Positions 33,880-44,190 are shown, counted from the stretch's first letter. The stretch: DNA of 64,000 bases from Echinometra lucunter (GCA_029962745.1 CM057166.1:199714-263713); one strand, 5' to 3'. Notes: generated by a model from the sequence alone, not told the origin. A program made the numbers and translations.

Positions 33880-34830
33880 GCCCAAAATTTCCCGGTAACT
33901 AGTCTATGTCTAGAATCTGTGGCATAGCTAGGACTGCATTTTAGGAGGACGGTAGTGCTCGACCGGCTTAAATCCAATTTGAGGAGTGGGGGATGAAAAA
34001 CTTTTTTAACGATTTTTTCCCTATCACACACATATCTATTTTGCGAGCGAGCAAAGCGAGCGAGCCAAAAATAACCACTTTTCTCGATTTAAATCGCATG
34101 TTCGGATGGAAATCCTAAGATTTTGACGAGCGAGCGAAGCGAGCGAGCCAAAAATAACCACTTTTTTGTTTTCAATAGCATTTTCAAATAGAAATTCTAA
34201 AATATAATGGTTGTTTATGATAGATATTCAGAATTTTTACTTACTGATTAATTGAAATATATTTTCTTCCTTAAAAAGTGTGTCTGCACGGGGGGGGGGG
34301 GGGGGGGGTGGGATTTGTACACACCATCCCCCCTCTCCCCCAAGTGGGGGTGATAGATCCCCCTACCCCCTGGAATTTACGCCAATGTAGTGCTCCCTAG
34401 AGGGGGGTGCAGGGAGGGGGGAGTTTCCCCTCTCCCGCGAGAAGCGCGGAAGCTCCGACGTTTCTTTGAATTATTAGTTGTCGGTAATAAAGTCTATCTT
34501 CTGCGGGGTAACTAGGATTTCATTTTAGGAGGACGGTAGTGTTCCCTAGGGGGGAGGGTGCAGGGATCGAGGGGGGATTTTCCCCCTCCCGCGCAAAGCG
34601 CGGAAGCTCCAGCGTTTTTACACTGTCAGTTCCCGCTCTTCTTACGCTCTGTGCCTGTTATGGGGTGGGGGGGGGGGGGGAGGCATATGCTTAGCCAAAA
34701 ATTTCCCGGTAATTAAGTCTAGAATCAGTGGTGTAATTCTCTGCCTGTTTTCGGGTGGGGGGGGGGGCAGAGCCGAAAATTTCCCGGTAACTAAGTCTAG
34801 AAATAGAATATGCGGAGGTGAGCCCGCACC
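33880..34830 (+). repeat. Cluster of repeated G-run / TTTCCCGGTAACTA modules
   Basis: AAAATTTCCCGGTAA recurs at about 33886, 34698 and 34778. ATTTTAGGAGGACGGTAGTG recurs at 33940 and 34522, followed by CCTAGxGGGG and GCGCGGAAGCTCC at about 34446 and 34600. The modules look like diverged copies of one dispersed repeat that includes a long G-run. Confidence 0.7.
34043..34165 (+). repeat. GAGCGAGC-type repeat, tandem pair
   Basis: GCGAGCGAGCAAAGCGAGCG at 34043 and GAGCGAGCGAAGCGAGCGAG at 34130 are each followed by CCAAAAATAACCACTTTT, giving two units of about 86 bases. Related motifs occur at 22133, 23394, 23563 and 35790. Confidence 0.75.
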
Positions 34831-34984
34831 GCGAGTTGCTTGTTATGAAGCCCTTAGCGGGTGGGTCCCCCAGGGTTCTGGCTTGGGGCCCCTGATGGGG
34901 GTCTACAGGGAAAGCCACTGCGGGGGAGCCCCCGTAAATTCTGGGGTTTTGGTACTAAATTTTCCCTCATTTCTTTGGTTTCAC

Positions 34985-35215
34985 TTTGCTTTCTTCTTTT
35001 TTTTTCTTTCCCTCTTTTTCCTCTCTCTCTCTTCTTCTTTCTCCCCTTCTCCTTTTTTCTTTCCCTTTCTCCTTCTTCCTTTCCCTTTCTCCTTCTTTCT
35101 TTCCCTTTCTCCTTTCTTTTCCTTTCTTCTCTTTCTTTCCCTTTCTTCTTCTTCTTCCTTTCCCTTTCTCCCTTCCTTTTTCTTCCTTTCCCTTCCTTTC
35201 ATTTTTTCCCGGTGG
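34985..35215 (+). repeat. Pyrimidine tract (CCCTTTCTCCTT-like)
   Basis: Over 200 bases almost without purines on the plus strand, built from TTTCCCTTTCTCC units. Phe/Leu/Ser-rich and, on the other strand, Lys/Glu-rich frames here are compositional. Confidence 0.9.
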
Positions 35216-36192
35216 TTTGGGGCATTTTCCCGCTGAAATCCTTCAGGGGGCACTCTCCCCCCTGTCCCCCCCCTGCCCCCCCGGTTGTTACACCACTGAT
35301 TATAGTGTCCAAACTGTGCTCTATCACAACAGTAAATCATATCTCACAGATTCGAAGAACCTCATGTTTAGACGCAAATTTTTTTTTACCAGAACTCGAT
35401 AAAGAAACGACGTATAAACAATCATCGTATAGCTGACAGACCGTTCAAACGCATAATCTCGGCCCTTCTGGAAAACATCTTATAGATGCTTATGGTCATG
35501 ACGTCAGCGCTAGCCCCTGCTGGCCTTCCACTTCCACGAATCACGGGTCACCTTTCGCGCGGTCACATTAAGCCCCGCCCAGTTATACCGTTCTATGGTC
35601 GCCATACGTTCAGACGTACACGGAATGCTGATTCGTTATCGAGTTCTAGTTCGAAACGATGCTATAACCGTCGTTTCGCTATACGTCGTTTCGTTATACG
35701 TCGTTTCGGTATACGATGTTCAGGCCGTACGCAGGAATTTTTTCCTAGGGGCAAGAATATTTTCAATATTTGAGGGAACACTCAAGAGAGGGAGTGAAGC
35801 GACCGAGCGTGAGCTTTTGCATTTTTGGAACTGAAATTGAACGATCTGGTGCACATTTTGGGTGGAATTTGGGAAATTTTCAAAAAAAAAAAGGTAAGGC
35901 AAAATAGAAAAAAGTTCGGTTTTGCAAATTTCAGCCCCCCTAACCCCCTATGTGCGTACGGCCATGCCTACGTGTCTTTGGATTCAATTTGCCCATCTAA
36001 AAATGCGCCAAACTATACTCTGGGTGGAGGCTTCGCTATATTGCAAAAATATACAGAAATTATCAAGGGTCCGGCTGCTGCTGACAAGCAAGCAAAAAAA
36101 AAAAAAAAGGGGGGGGGGAGGGAAGGGGGAATTAAAATGAAGAAAAATTATACAAGGTCTAGGGGGTTTAACATTAAAAAATACAATCAGTC

Positions 36193-36275
36193 TTACGATT
36201 GATATCAATCGTAAATCTATGGCAAACCATGTACCAAAGAGATACAATTGATTGTAAGATTGATTGTATCTCTTT
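36193..36275. repeat. Two short palindromes
   Basis: A perfect 22-bp palindrome, TTACGATTGATATC followed by its complement half, spans 36193-36214. A hairpin at 36236-36275 has 13-bp perfect arms AAAGAGATACAAT and a 14-base loop. The role is unknown; both lie in an intron. Confidence 0.7.
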
Positions 36276-36658
36276 ATGTTACACCCGCCTAATCGGGTAG
36301 ATATTAAAGAAAATTTGATGCAAGACATTGTTGAAGAAATAAAAACAATAAATGGAAAAAAAAGAAAACTTGGTGGTGAAAAAAAAATTGTTTGGGGCAG
36401 CAGCCAATAAACCCCACCAGTATACCAATGCTCCTGCTTGTAAGAACCGTGAAGGTAAAACTGTTAGTTGCAGTAGCCCTTGTCTTCCCGCAACAGCCGG
36501 AAATTGAAAAACAAAAAAAGGAAAAAAAAAAAAAAAAAAAAAAATGTGCAAAGAAAAGGATGGGTCTGCTGTTTTCACATTTGATACGGCCATGTATGGT
36601 TGTCACATGAAAAGTATTCGTTCGTGTAGGAAAACAAAGACGAATTTCGAACCCGGAT

Positions 36659-36955
36659 GACAACGGTATTAATACGGACCTACAAGTGTCTACACGAAGA
36701 CCCCCGGATTCATTCAGGGGCTACACGGAGGTACACGGTGCCTACGGATGAATACGGATGGTTTTTCTTCCGTTTACTCCGGGATGAAAAATTAACAAGC
36801 TTAATTTTTCTCCCGGATATGCCGGTGCACCAAGGATGACGCCGGATGAGCCCCCGGTGTATACACGGTGATGCCGGACTTAACAAGGATAACCCCGGAA
36901 TGACGATCCGGGATGATCCGTGCTGCGATCTGTGAAGGTTTAAAAGCCCCTTAAC
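36659..36955. repeat. Dispersed CGG-rich repeat, full copy
   Basis: Matches 24554-24795. This copy has an additional segment with three GGATGAATACGG-like phrases (about 36708-36760) and keeps the second half in direct orientation, ending GTGAAGGTTTAAAAGCCCC. It lies just upstream of exon 3. Confidence 0.7.
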
Positions 36956-37230
36956 ATAGCAGCGTGCGTAAAACTGCAATAATATAAAAGGAGTAGAATG
37001 CGACGCATCCTAATGAAACTCAGCAGCGTCCGAAATACCTGCGATTCTATAGTCTATAGGGTTAAAGAGGGCAAAACGATATGTGATACAAGAAACTTTC
37101 AGCATCAAGAAAAAAACAACAACAGTCAATTCAATTTGCTTTTGACATGGCGTTTATTGGAATTTGCATATAAACTCTTCAGTCATGTCAGTTGTAATCC
37201 CAAAATGTCTCTCGTTCGATTTCCTGACAG

Positions 37231-37344
37231 GATGATATACCAGACTACAAGGTAGCCTTCCCTGGTGAACAGTACAGTATCAGATGGGGACAAGGACCTC
37301 TAAAAATCACACACCTGGAAAACCAGGAAGAAGTGTCTACAATG
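37231..37344 (+). CDS. Ankyrin-ZU5 gene, exon 3 (UPA-like segment)
   Basis: A strong acceptor, TCTCGTTCGATTTCCTGACAG, precedes 37231 and the donor ACAATG|GTAAGA follows 37344. The 114-base exon is exactly 38 codons, in phase with exon 2. It encodes DDIPDYKVAFPGEQYSIRWG and then QGPLKITHLENQEE, compatible with the middle of a UPA domain. No stop is present, so at least one more exon must follow; none was recognised before the mobile elements that start at 37.7 kb. Confidence 0.7.
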
Positions 37345-37750
37345 GTAAGAGTATGTTACTTTAATAACAATCAAGTGATAATATTTCAGATTTTGCCTGT
37401 AGTATAAAGAGTTTCGTCAGGCGGGCCAAGCATAAGCGGTTAATGAAATTACTTGGTGTAGAGAGTTACTTGTAATTCCTTGCTTACATATCCTCTGGGT
37501 TTTATCCATATGCCATGGGCCAATCAAGGTATTCGCATCCGTAAAGGAGTGGTGGAAGTTTTTATTACAGGGTATTTATGTGAGGGGCCGAGTTGTAGGC
37601 CTAAGGACTTAGAAGTATGATTGCAGACATCACCTAGACGCATACAGAATGGATATGCAGCCTTGAGTTCCGAGTTCAACTGTTCAACGAGTTCAACAAT
37701 CAATACACACACTTTAATAATTTAGCTTATAAACTAGTTTGAAAGATACG
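37345..37750. other. Sequence after exon 3, nothing recognised
   Basis: Presumed intron of the ankyrin gene. No further exon could be identified. Confidence 0.5.
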
Positions 37751-37753
37751 TGT

Positions 37754-37996
37754 AGTGTGTATCAATAAAAACGTTACACTTTTGAAACAATTATAAAAAT
37801 TATATTTCACAATATTTCGAAGAGTTTTTCATGTTGATAGACGCACATGGGGCTTATCTATCAAGTACTACTCATAAAATAAAGTTTAATTCACGCTTGG
37901 GTGAACACTGAGTGTTTTTGTTCAGGGTGTGAAATTGTGAAATATAAGTTTTATGATTGATTCAAAAGTGTAACGTTTTTATTGATAAACACTCTA
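37754..37996. mobile_element. Fold-back MITE with TA flanks
   Basis: GTGTATCAATAAAAACGTTA near 37757 is mirrored by TAACGTTTTTATTGATAAAC ending near 37990, and the match continues inward over about 55 bp with indels (ATATTTCACAAT on both sides). TA lies at both outer edges, as for Tc1/mariner-type insertions. The element is about 240 bp and non-coding. Confidence 0.7.
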
Positions 37997-38550
37997 GAGC
38001 TCAAATTGCCTGTAAAGCAACTAATCATCAACCAAACCAAACCAAGATCTATTAAGTAGGTGATATGCAAAATGGTGATTGCATACTTTACCTCCTTTTT
38101 TAAAAACACCATTTTTGTATATAAAACCACCCGTGTAGCAACGAAACACTGTATCAATTGAAAATGATGTTCACCTTGCAGACAAAAATAATCATAGCTT
38201 TGGAAATTATATGCTTAGCCTTAGAATTTTAAAAGTAACAATAAATTTAGAAAAAAATATCTTCTTGTTTTCATATCGCTGCATGTAATTACTTTAAGCA
38301 GCTTTCACTAGATGGATTTTGTTTCATAACAGTGTAGGAGAAAAATTTCATTTCTTTGATTTTGTTTATCTTGTAATCCGTACAAAAATTTTGTAAAACT
38401 ACATGACTTCTTCTTTTCTTTTTTTTAAATCGATATGCCTGGTAATGCAAAACAAAATATTGGTGCACTATGTGAATTACAAAATACAATAAAATCACTC
38501 TATCACACTTATGTAATAGATGAACAAAAAATCTTTAAAGAGTTCACAGT
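37997..38550. other. Intergenic stretch, nothing recognised
   Basis: AT-rich with no supported gene. It lies between the fold-back and the truncated end of the retrotransposon. Confidence 0.55.
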
Positions 38551-38559
38551 GCTTATTAA

Positions 38560-39640
38560 CATCCACCATGTATTGAAATATTACACATAGGATCAATCTG
38601 CAACAACTGGGCTGGCGGACAGGTGGTTTGCTGGTGTCACAGCGTCTACACTTCGAGCACCAGTTCTTAACAGCCCCCTCCTTGCCATGCCAAAAGTTCC
38701 TATCTACCAGCAGTTTATACACTCTTCTAGGTTCACAATGCCCTACCTACTTGTAAACACTCCTTCCCATCTCTTGTACAATGGATTCTTCGAACAAGAA
38801 CTTCATTTTGTAGGCTGAGCCTCTTCCAACTCCGAAGGAGGCACAGTGCTGACGTGGAACAGCGACCTCTATCTTCAAGCGTTGGCCTTGTACCTCTAAT
38901 AACAAATTCTCTCACTTGCCTCACGCCGTTGTCACTTTCCTGGTACCTTCTCGACATCTCGGTGGTATATGCTGGTAGGCAACTTGTCCCACCAAGGCGG
39001 CATGTATCAATCCGATTACTTAGGGCAACGGGAATCTCAGCTCCGGGAGAGTGCAGATCATATGTGGCCTGTATGGTACTGCTAATCACGACATCTGGGC
39101 CATGTTCAACAGTAGGATCGTCACGTCGAGACAACACATCTGGTGCTTGGTTGTGTTTCCAAGGTCGGTATTGAATTTGATACACAAAGGAGCTCAATCT
39201 CAGTACCCATCTCATTTCAGTACTTCCGAAATTTGCTTTAGGAACATGAGCGGTTGATGATCAGTCACAATTTTTGACCCACTTTATCGAAAGGAGCTCA
39301 AGTTTAAAGGCGCTATACTGTCGATGCCGCTCCTCCGCCCGTAGTGTCCTAGAGGCGTAGGCAATCACACAATTGGTTACCTTTCTCATCAGATTGAGAG
39401 TATAGCGCCAAGTCCCGTTGCAGAAGCATCAGTCTTAACATGGAAGGGTTTCTGGATATCTGCATATGCTAGAATAGGTGCACTTGTCAGACACTCAATC
39501 AGCCGTTGAAATGCTACTGTAGCCTCTTCGTCTAGTGTCACCTTCTTAGAGCCGGGAACTGCTTTCTTCTTGCCTTTCTCCGTTTTGTCTGGGTCATCCT
39601 TGAGGAGCTGGTACAGGGGGCGGCAATGGAGGCATATCCT
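38560..39640 (-). pseudogene. RNase H and integrase zinc-binding remnant
   Basis: The end of RNase H is visible as YRPWKHNQAPDVLSRRDDP (about 39100-39180). After a linker, NFWHGKEGAVKNWCSKCRRC (about 38625-38700) is the second half of the HHCC domain at the integrase start, with SKPPVRQ after it. Nothing of the DDE catalytic core follows. Several frame breaks are present. Confidence 0.75.
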
Positions 39641-40491
39641 TCAACAAATCTCATGAAGAAACCAGTGAACTCTAGAAATCTTCTCAAATCTTTGACAGTT
39701 TCTGGTTCCCGCCATTCCTGGATTCACAGCTGCTTCCATTCCTGAGACTCTATGCCCAAGGTACTGAACTTCTTTCTGTAGGATGTGGTATTTTGAAGGT
39801 TTCAGTTTCAATCCGTAACCCTTCAGTCTAGAGAATACCTCATCAAGTTTCTGTAGGTGGGTATCAAAGTCATGAGAGAATACAATTATGTCATCTAGGT
39901 ATATTAGTACACTTGAGAAGCACATATCCCCAAGGCACCTCTGCATAAGCCTCTGGAAAGTAGCAGGGGCGTTTGTCAGCCCAACTGGAAGTCGTGTATA
40001 CTCACAGTGTCCAAAGGGCACAGAAAATGCAGTTTTCTCGACATCCTCCGGATGCATGGCTACTTGATAATAGCCACTAGTCAGCTCTAGTACCGTGAAG
40101 AACTTCGCTCCCCCAAGGCCTGCAGTGACTCCTCTATTCTGTGAAGCGGGAAAGAGTCCCAGCGTGTAAGACAATTCAAGTGTCGATAGTCTACACATAA
40201 TCTGATGCTTGAGTCCTTCTCTCTGACTATTAATTCAGGTGATGCCCATGGACTCTGACTCTCCCGAACAACTCCCTTACGGATCTGGTCCTGGATATGA
40301 CCTCGTACAGCCTGGTACTCGGTAGGACGAAGGGGCCTGTGTCTTTCTTTGAAGGGGATGGCATCCCCCGTTTCAATCCGATGTGTTACCTTGTTCGTGA
40401 AACTAAAATCCTGATCACGTTCAGAGACCACACCACGATGTTTGTCCAGGAAATCTTCCAGTGCCTCTATCGAGGGAGGACCAATCAACAT
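39641..40491 (-). pseudogene. Reverse transcriptase remnant (Ty3/gypsy)
   Basis: Two frames cover the fingers and palm. The first has RPLRPTEYQAVRGHIQDQI, GVVRESQSPWASPELIV and LCVDYRHLN; the second has FTVLELTSGYYQVAM (Asp of motif A changed to Glu), GLTNAPATFQRLM and the catalytic YLDD in VLIYLDDIIVFS near 39892-39912. A frameshift near 40110 separates them. The domain order identifies the family clearly. Confidence 0.85.
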
Positions 40492-40989
40492 TTACGGGTA
40501 CTGCAGTGGGTCCAATCCCCTTGGCTGGATCTGTATCTGGTTTTCCAGTTACCTTGGCTGGATCTGTGATTGGCCTCCAACTACAGTGGCATTATACAGA
40601 GTGCCGAACTGGAGCTTCTTGTGGATCACTATATCTTCCTGATTGTCATTACACATTATCACTGGAAATTTCCCCTTCTCCACACGGACAATACAGGACT
40701 GGACTATCAAACCAGACGGCATGGAATCACATCGTTCAGGTTCTAGGAGAACTTCAAATGGTTCTGTACTGGGCCTTGCTTGACTCTGAACTTCGATTAC
40801 TACTGCCTGACGAGCTGATATCACGACACATGAGTCCGGCTTCACATATGCTTCACCAATGGCACCTTCTTTCTGAGCCCACTGCATCTGATCATTGACT
40901 GCTTGAAGGGCCTTTAGCCAAGCTGGATCAGGGGTTGGCTATGGCATCCTTGTGAGGAAACTATTGTTTACACCCTTTATCAATTGTTG

Positions 40990-41270
40990 TCAGCATTCTC
41001 GGAGAACATTCATCCCCAGTATTCCCATCAAGTTCTGTCCCCTAAGCTTGGCCTCTCCTTCTCCTAGAACTAACACTACTCTCGAAGAATGTCCAACGGC
41101 GCTCACATCAGTAGTAAAACAGCCAACATAAGGAATAGCTTGCCCACCAGCAGAGACCAGTGTAAACGAATAGGTTACGTCTTCCATCTTATAGCCTACT
41201 GGTCTGAGGTGTCGAGTGAAGAAAGATTCTCCCACAGTTGTAACTTGCTATCCTGGGTCTAGAAGACAGG
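40990..41270 (-). pseudogene. Aspartic protease remnant
   Basis: The frame reads PCLLDPG, a stop, then QVTTVGESFF. The catalytic D-T-G has become D-P-G and the residue after it is a stop (about 41246-41264). Downstream GILGMNVL matches the usual ILG-x-D/N-x-L segment. The protease is inactive. Confidence 0.75.
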
Positions 41271-41689
41271 GAACCTGAATGGTACCGAACTTCACAGACA
41301 GGAACCCTCCATCCTCACCATCTGCTGCCACTGCACTCACCTCAGAAACATTTCTATGCTTTGCTGTTGCCTCCGGGGTCTACCATTTTGCAGACCTCCC
41401 GATGCATAGTTGGGGCCAGGGCTGATGGATGGCCCTTCGGGGGCTCCTCTCTCTAAGGGTCTCGTAAACTACCCTTCTATACGGTCAGTTCCAAGTGGCA
41501 TCTGGGGGGCGGGGGGTATCCATGCACTTGGGTAACTAGAGTATTGACCTTCTAATATATAAAGCCCAGGTCCTGCTGGATAAACGGGACGTTCTTCTCT
41601 GTAATCATCGGGTGGAAATGGGTTTCCTTCTCGATGGGGCACTCGCATTATATATCGCACTGGTGCCACTCCTGCGTTTCTCCTGTGGA

Positions 41690-42332
41690 CACTCTCTTGC
41701 GAAATGCCCAAATGCTCCACAGTTAAAGCAAGGCCCCCTCTGCAAAGACCCAGGAGGGGCTGGTTTTCCCTACGAACCATCCCGAGAGCGGTTAAGTCGC
41801 ATCATCTCCCTTATTGCTCCTATTTCCCCATCGGTCATAGCCCTTACTGCTTCGAGGCCCTCATTGTCCATGGACGAGAACCATCCTTTCATTGAAAATA
41901 CATGAGCTGTGTTAAGGGTAGCTGATCTCAGCCGTGCTTCCTCTCTGCATTCACGTTTTACTGCTAGTTCTCGTAGATCTCGAAAGTCATTTCCTCTCTC
42001 ACCTCATACAAATCTCTTAACGTGTTACGCAAAAAAGTGTCTTCAAGGCCCTCAATGAAATGCTCCGAAAGCAACGCGTCAGGCTTTACATACAGATAAG
42101 GGCTTCGCGACGTCAAACCTAGAAATTTTCTTTCTAAGCCTACAGCATATTCTCGGACAGATTCTCTCGTTCCCTGCCTCCGCTCCAGAAATCGACGTTG
42201 CGGTTCTCCTAATGGGATAACCTCCACATATGGCGACTTTAGGAAGTCAACAATTTCACCAATACTGCCATCCCCTTTGAGGATAGCCTTGACCTCATCC
42301 CTCGGTCCTCTTCTAAGACTGTCTATGAGGAA
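41690..42332 (-). pseudogene. gag remnant with CCHC zinc knuckle
   Basis: A frame with RRGPRDEVKAILKGDGSIGE and RRFLERRQGTRESVREYAVG is typical of gypsy gag; its downstream part is frameshifted. The nucleic-acid-binding knuckle CFNCGAFGHFAREC (C-x2-C-x4-H-x4-C) is intact at about 41690-41733. The 5' part of gag is missing at the junction near 42332. Confidence 0.8.
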
Positions 42333-42870
42333 GGTGGCTTGTTATAGTGCGTGTCTATCAACAACACTCGTACAGCATTATTCTTAGCGTCCGTTTCAAA
42401 TGTCCAATTGTTAATGAGATCATTCAAAGCAAATATAGTTGAAGACCCAGGTATATTCCCGTACTGGTTTGGATCAATTTTTGGAAGGAAGATATCCCAA
42501 ATCCATTTACAAACATAACTTTCCAATATTCTTGTGAACACTGGAGTTAAAGATATCGGTCTCAAATTGCTTTCGATGGAGACAGATGGTTAACTTTGGG
42601 TATTGGGATTATTTCTGCTGATTTCCAAGTAGTGGGTACATATCCTTAGATAGAAAAATTGAAGATTGAGCAAACAGGTTCAGCGAGAATGGGGGAGAAC
42701 TCTTTGAGAATCCAGGAAGGTATCCCATCTGGGCCTGGCGCCTTCCTCACGTCGATAGATCTTAGCTTCCTTTCTACTTTATAGGCAGGTATGATATAAG
42801 CTACAGGTGAGATGTTCTCCTCTCATGCATAGGATGATGTATCACGAGGTTGTAACGGCTGAAGGTCTTC
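42333..42870 (-). mobile_element. LINE reverse transcriptase fragment
   Basis: The minus strand encodes VRKAPGPDGIPSWILKEFSP and then MRPISLTPVFTRILESYVCK and NQYGNIPGSST, the fingers part of a non-LTR reverse transcriptase. It stops before the catalytic motif A (VRVLLIDTHYN is a degraded version), exactly where the gypsy gag begins. One element may have inserted into the other, or a deletion may have joined both. Confidence 0.75.
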
Positions 42871-43227
42871 CGACACCGAGACAAACGAGAGATTTCAATT
42901 CGTCACAGGACGAATCAGGTGGTCTGTCCTAATAACAATATGACACCTGGATGACGTCACACTTACCTGATGAACCTAAGAAAATGTAAACGTCTGGGAA
43001 GAAGACTAACGTCATAGAAATGGGACGATTTGATATCGCAGTATAATGAAAAGTTGACCCAAAGGTCTATTACTCGTTAACGCACCAGATTTGCATTAGG
43101 GTTGTACATAAACTACTGTACACTGTATTAGTAATAGACAAAACAGGCAAAATAACGCAGTTTATTGCATTGTTTGTGATTGCATATGTAAAAGTAGTCG
43201 AAGAAGATGGTAATATGAAAGGAAAAA
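42871..43227. other. Intergenic stretch, nothing recognised
   Basis: No gene supported. Confidence 0.5.
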
Positions 43228-43271
43228 TGAAGAAGAAGAAGAAGAAGAAGAAGAAGAAGGAAAAAAAAAAA
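43228..43271 (+). repeat. GAA microsatellite and A-run
   Basis: About 11 GAA-type triplets followed by 11 A. On the minus strand the A-run gives a T-run directly after the tRNA-like element, followed by CTT repeats. Confidence 0.95.
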
Positions 43272-43275
43272 GACA

Positions 43276-43340
43276 ACGCCGTCGCCAGGAGTCGAACCGG
43301 GACCCTTGAGGATGTGAGGCTGCGCCACTCAGTGAATAGT
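43276..43340 (-). mobile_element. tRNA-like SINE head (Pol III A and B boxes)
   Basis: The minus strand reads GAGTGGCGCAGCCTC, close to an A box (TRGCNNAGYNG), and 24 bases later GGTTCGACTCC, a perfect B-box match (GGTTCGANTCC). A run of T follows about 16 bases later and could terminate Pol III. The cloverleaf is incomplete (no clear acceptor pairing), so a tRNA-derived SINE or tRNA pseudogene is more likely than a working tRNA. Confidence 0.6.
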
Positions 43341-43395
43341 ACTATTTTGGAGTCACCTTTTGCCCTAGTTTTAACCAGAAACTCTCAAGGCAAAG

Positions 43396-44190
43396 TATAG
43401 ACCAATTTCACGGCCGGTTTATGTATTTGGCCCTCTATCGGCGACGCCATTGCCGCTGTGGGCAAGCGCGCTGACCGCGATTGGCTCTGTGTACAAAATG
43501 AATGTAAGATATGAGATATGCCCCGATATTGTTTCATTTACTTTATTCTAGATCAATAAAATAAAGCATGGATACATGGGTAGATGAGGTAAGACAATGG
43601 TCATATCTGACGGATGAAGGTATGATGTATTTGTGTAATTTCGATGGTTTTTCAACTTAGTTTTTTCAGTAAAAGTTCGATTGCAGCATAGAAGCCGTAG
43701 TAAACGGGAGCCCTAAATCTTACCCTGTTTACAAAGTCAAGTTTTCACTCATTAAATTTTACGCCAAAGTACATAATGATATTGTTTCTTGAATTAAAAG
43801 TCCTTTCTGTTGATGTTTTTACCCACTGGCGCCGAATTCTTTCACATTGCTTACGGAAACCTGTGTAGGTAGTACGGCTTCTCACAAAAACACAGGCTTC
43901 ATGAGCCTAAAGCGAGTGAATTTCGCACTCAGTTAGCTTCTAATTTTTAAACTTTCTCTAATCCTTGTGGCATTTGAAAACCGCACAGCTGCGACCTGAA
44001 CTTCCCTGATAATTTCTCATTGCAAATATTAAAATAAATCTGCATATACTGGTCAAAATAGACAAAAAATCGAACGAATGTACATGACGCGCTATTGACT
44101 TGTGTACTATAAAAGTTGGAGCGCCCACCCCACTATGTCGAACTGTGTCGAACAGTCTGCTGCCCTCTTGCGTTGTGAAATTGGTCTATA
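43396..44190. mobile_element. Non-autonomous DNA element with TA-flanked 14-bp termini
   Basis: TATAGACCAATTTCAC at 43396 is exactly mirrored by GTGAAATTGGTCTATA ending at 44190. Taking TA as target duplication, the element is 43398-44188, about 790 bp, with TAGACCAATTTCAC termini. No transposase is encoded. A large MITE mobilised by a Tc1/mariner-type enzyme is the simplest reading. Confidence 0.7.

Larger units (their letters stand above)
33668..37230 (+). other. Intron 2 of the ankyrin-ZU5 gene, filled with repeats
   Basis: A 3563-bp interval between good donor and acceptor sites. It holds at least five G-runs, GAGCGAGC repeats, a repeat beginning TTTCCCGGTAACTA in several copies, a pyrimidine tract, short palindromes and a CGG-rich dispersed repeat. 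No reading frame in it shows conserved protein features. Confidence 0.7.
38560..42332 (-). mobile_element. Truncated, decayed Ty3/gypsy LTR retrotransposon
   Basis: On the minus strand the order is gag, zinc knuckle, protease, reverse transcriptase, RNase H and the integrase zinc-binding domain, the Ty3/gypsy order. No LTR was seen. The element is cut within gag at 42332, where a LINE fragment abuts, and just after the integrase HHCC domain near 38560, so the integrase core is missing. Frameshifts and stops break every domain. It is an old copy and cannot be active. Confidence 0.9.

Noticed and set aside
34981..35402. Phe/Leu-rich and Lys/Glu-rich frames
   Set aside because: They translate a pyrimidine tract on either strand.
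38854..39257. Plus-strand frames opposite the gypsy pol region, and similar ones at 40297-40898 and 41612-41905
   Set aside because: They are antisense shadows of the minus-strand retrotransposon.
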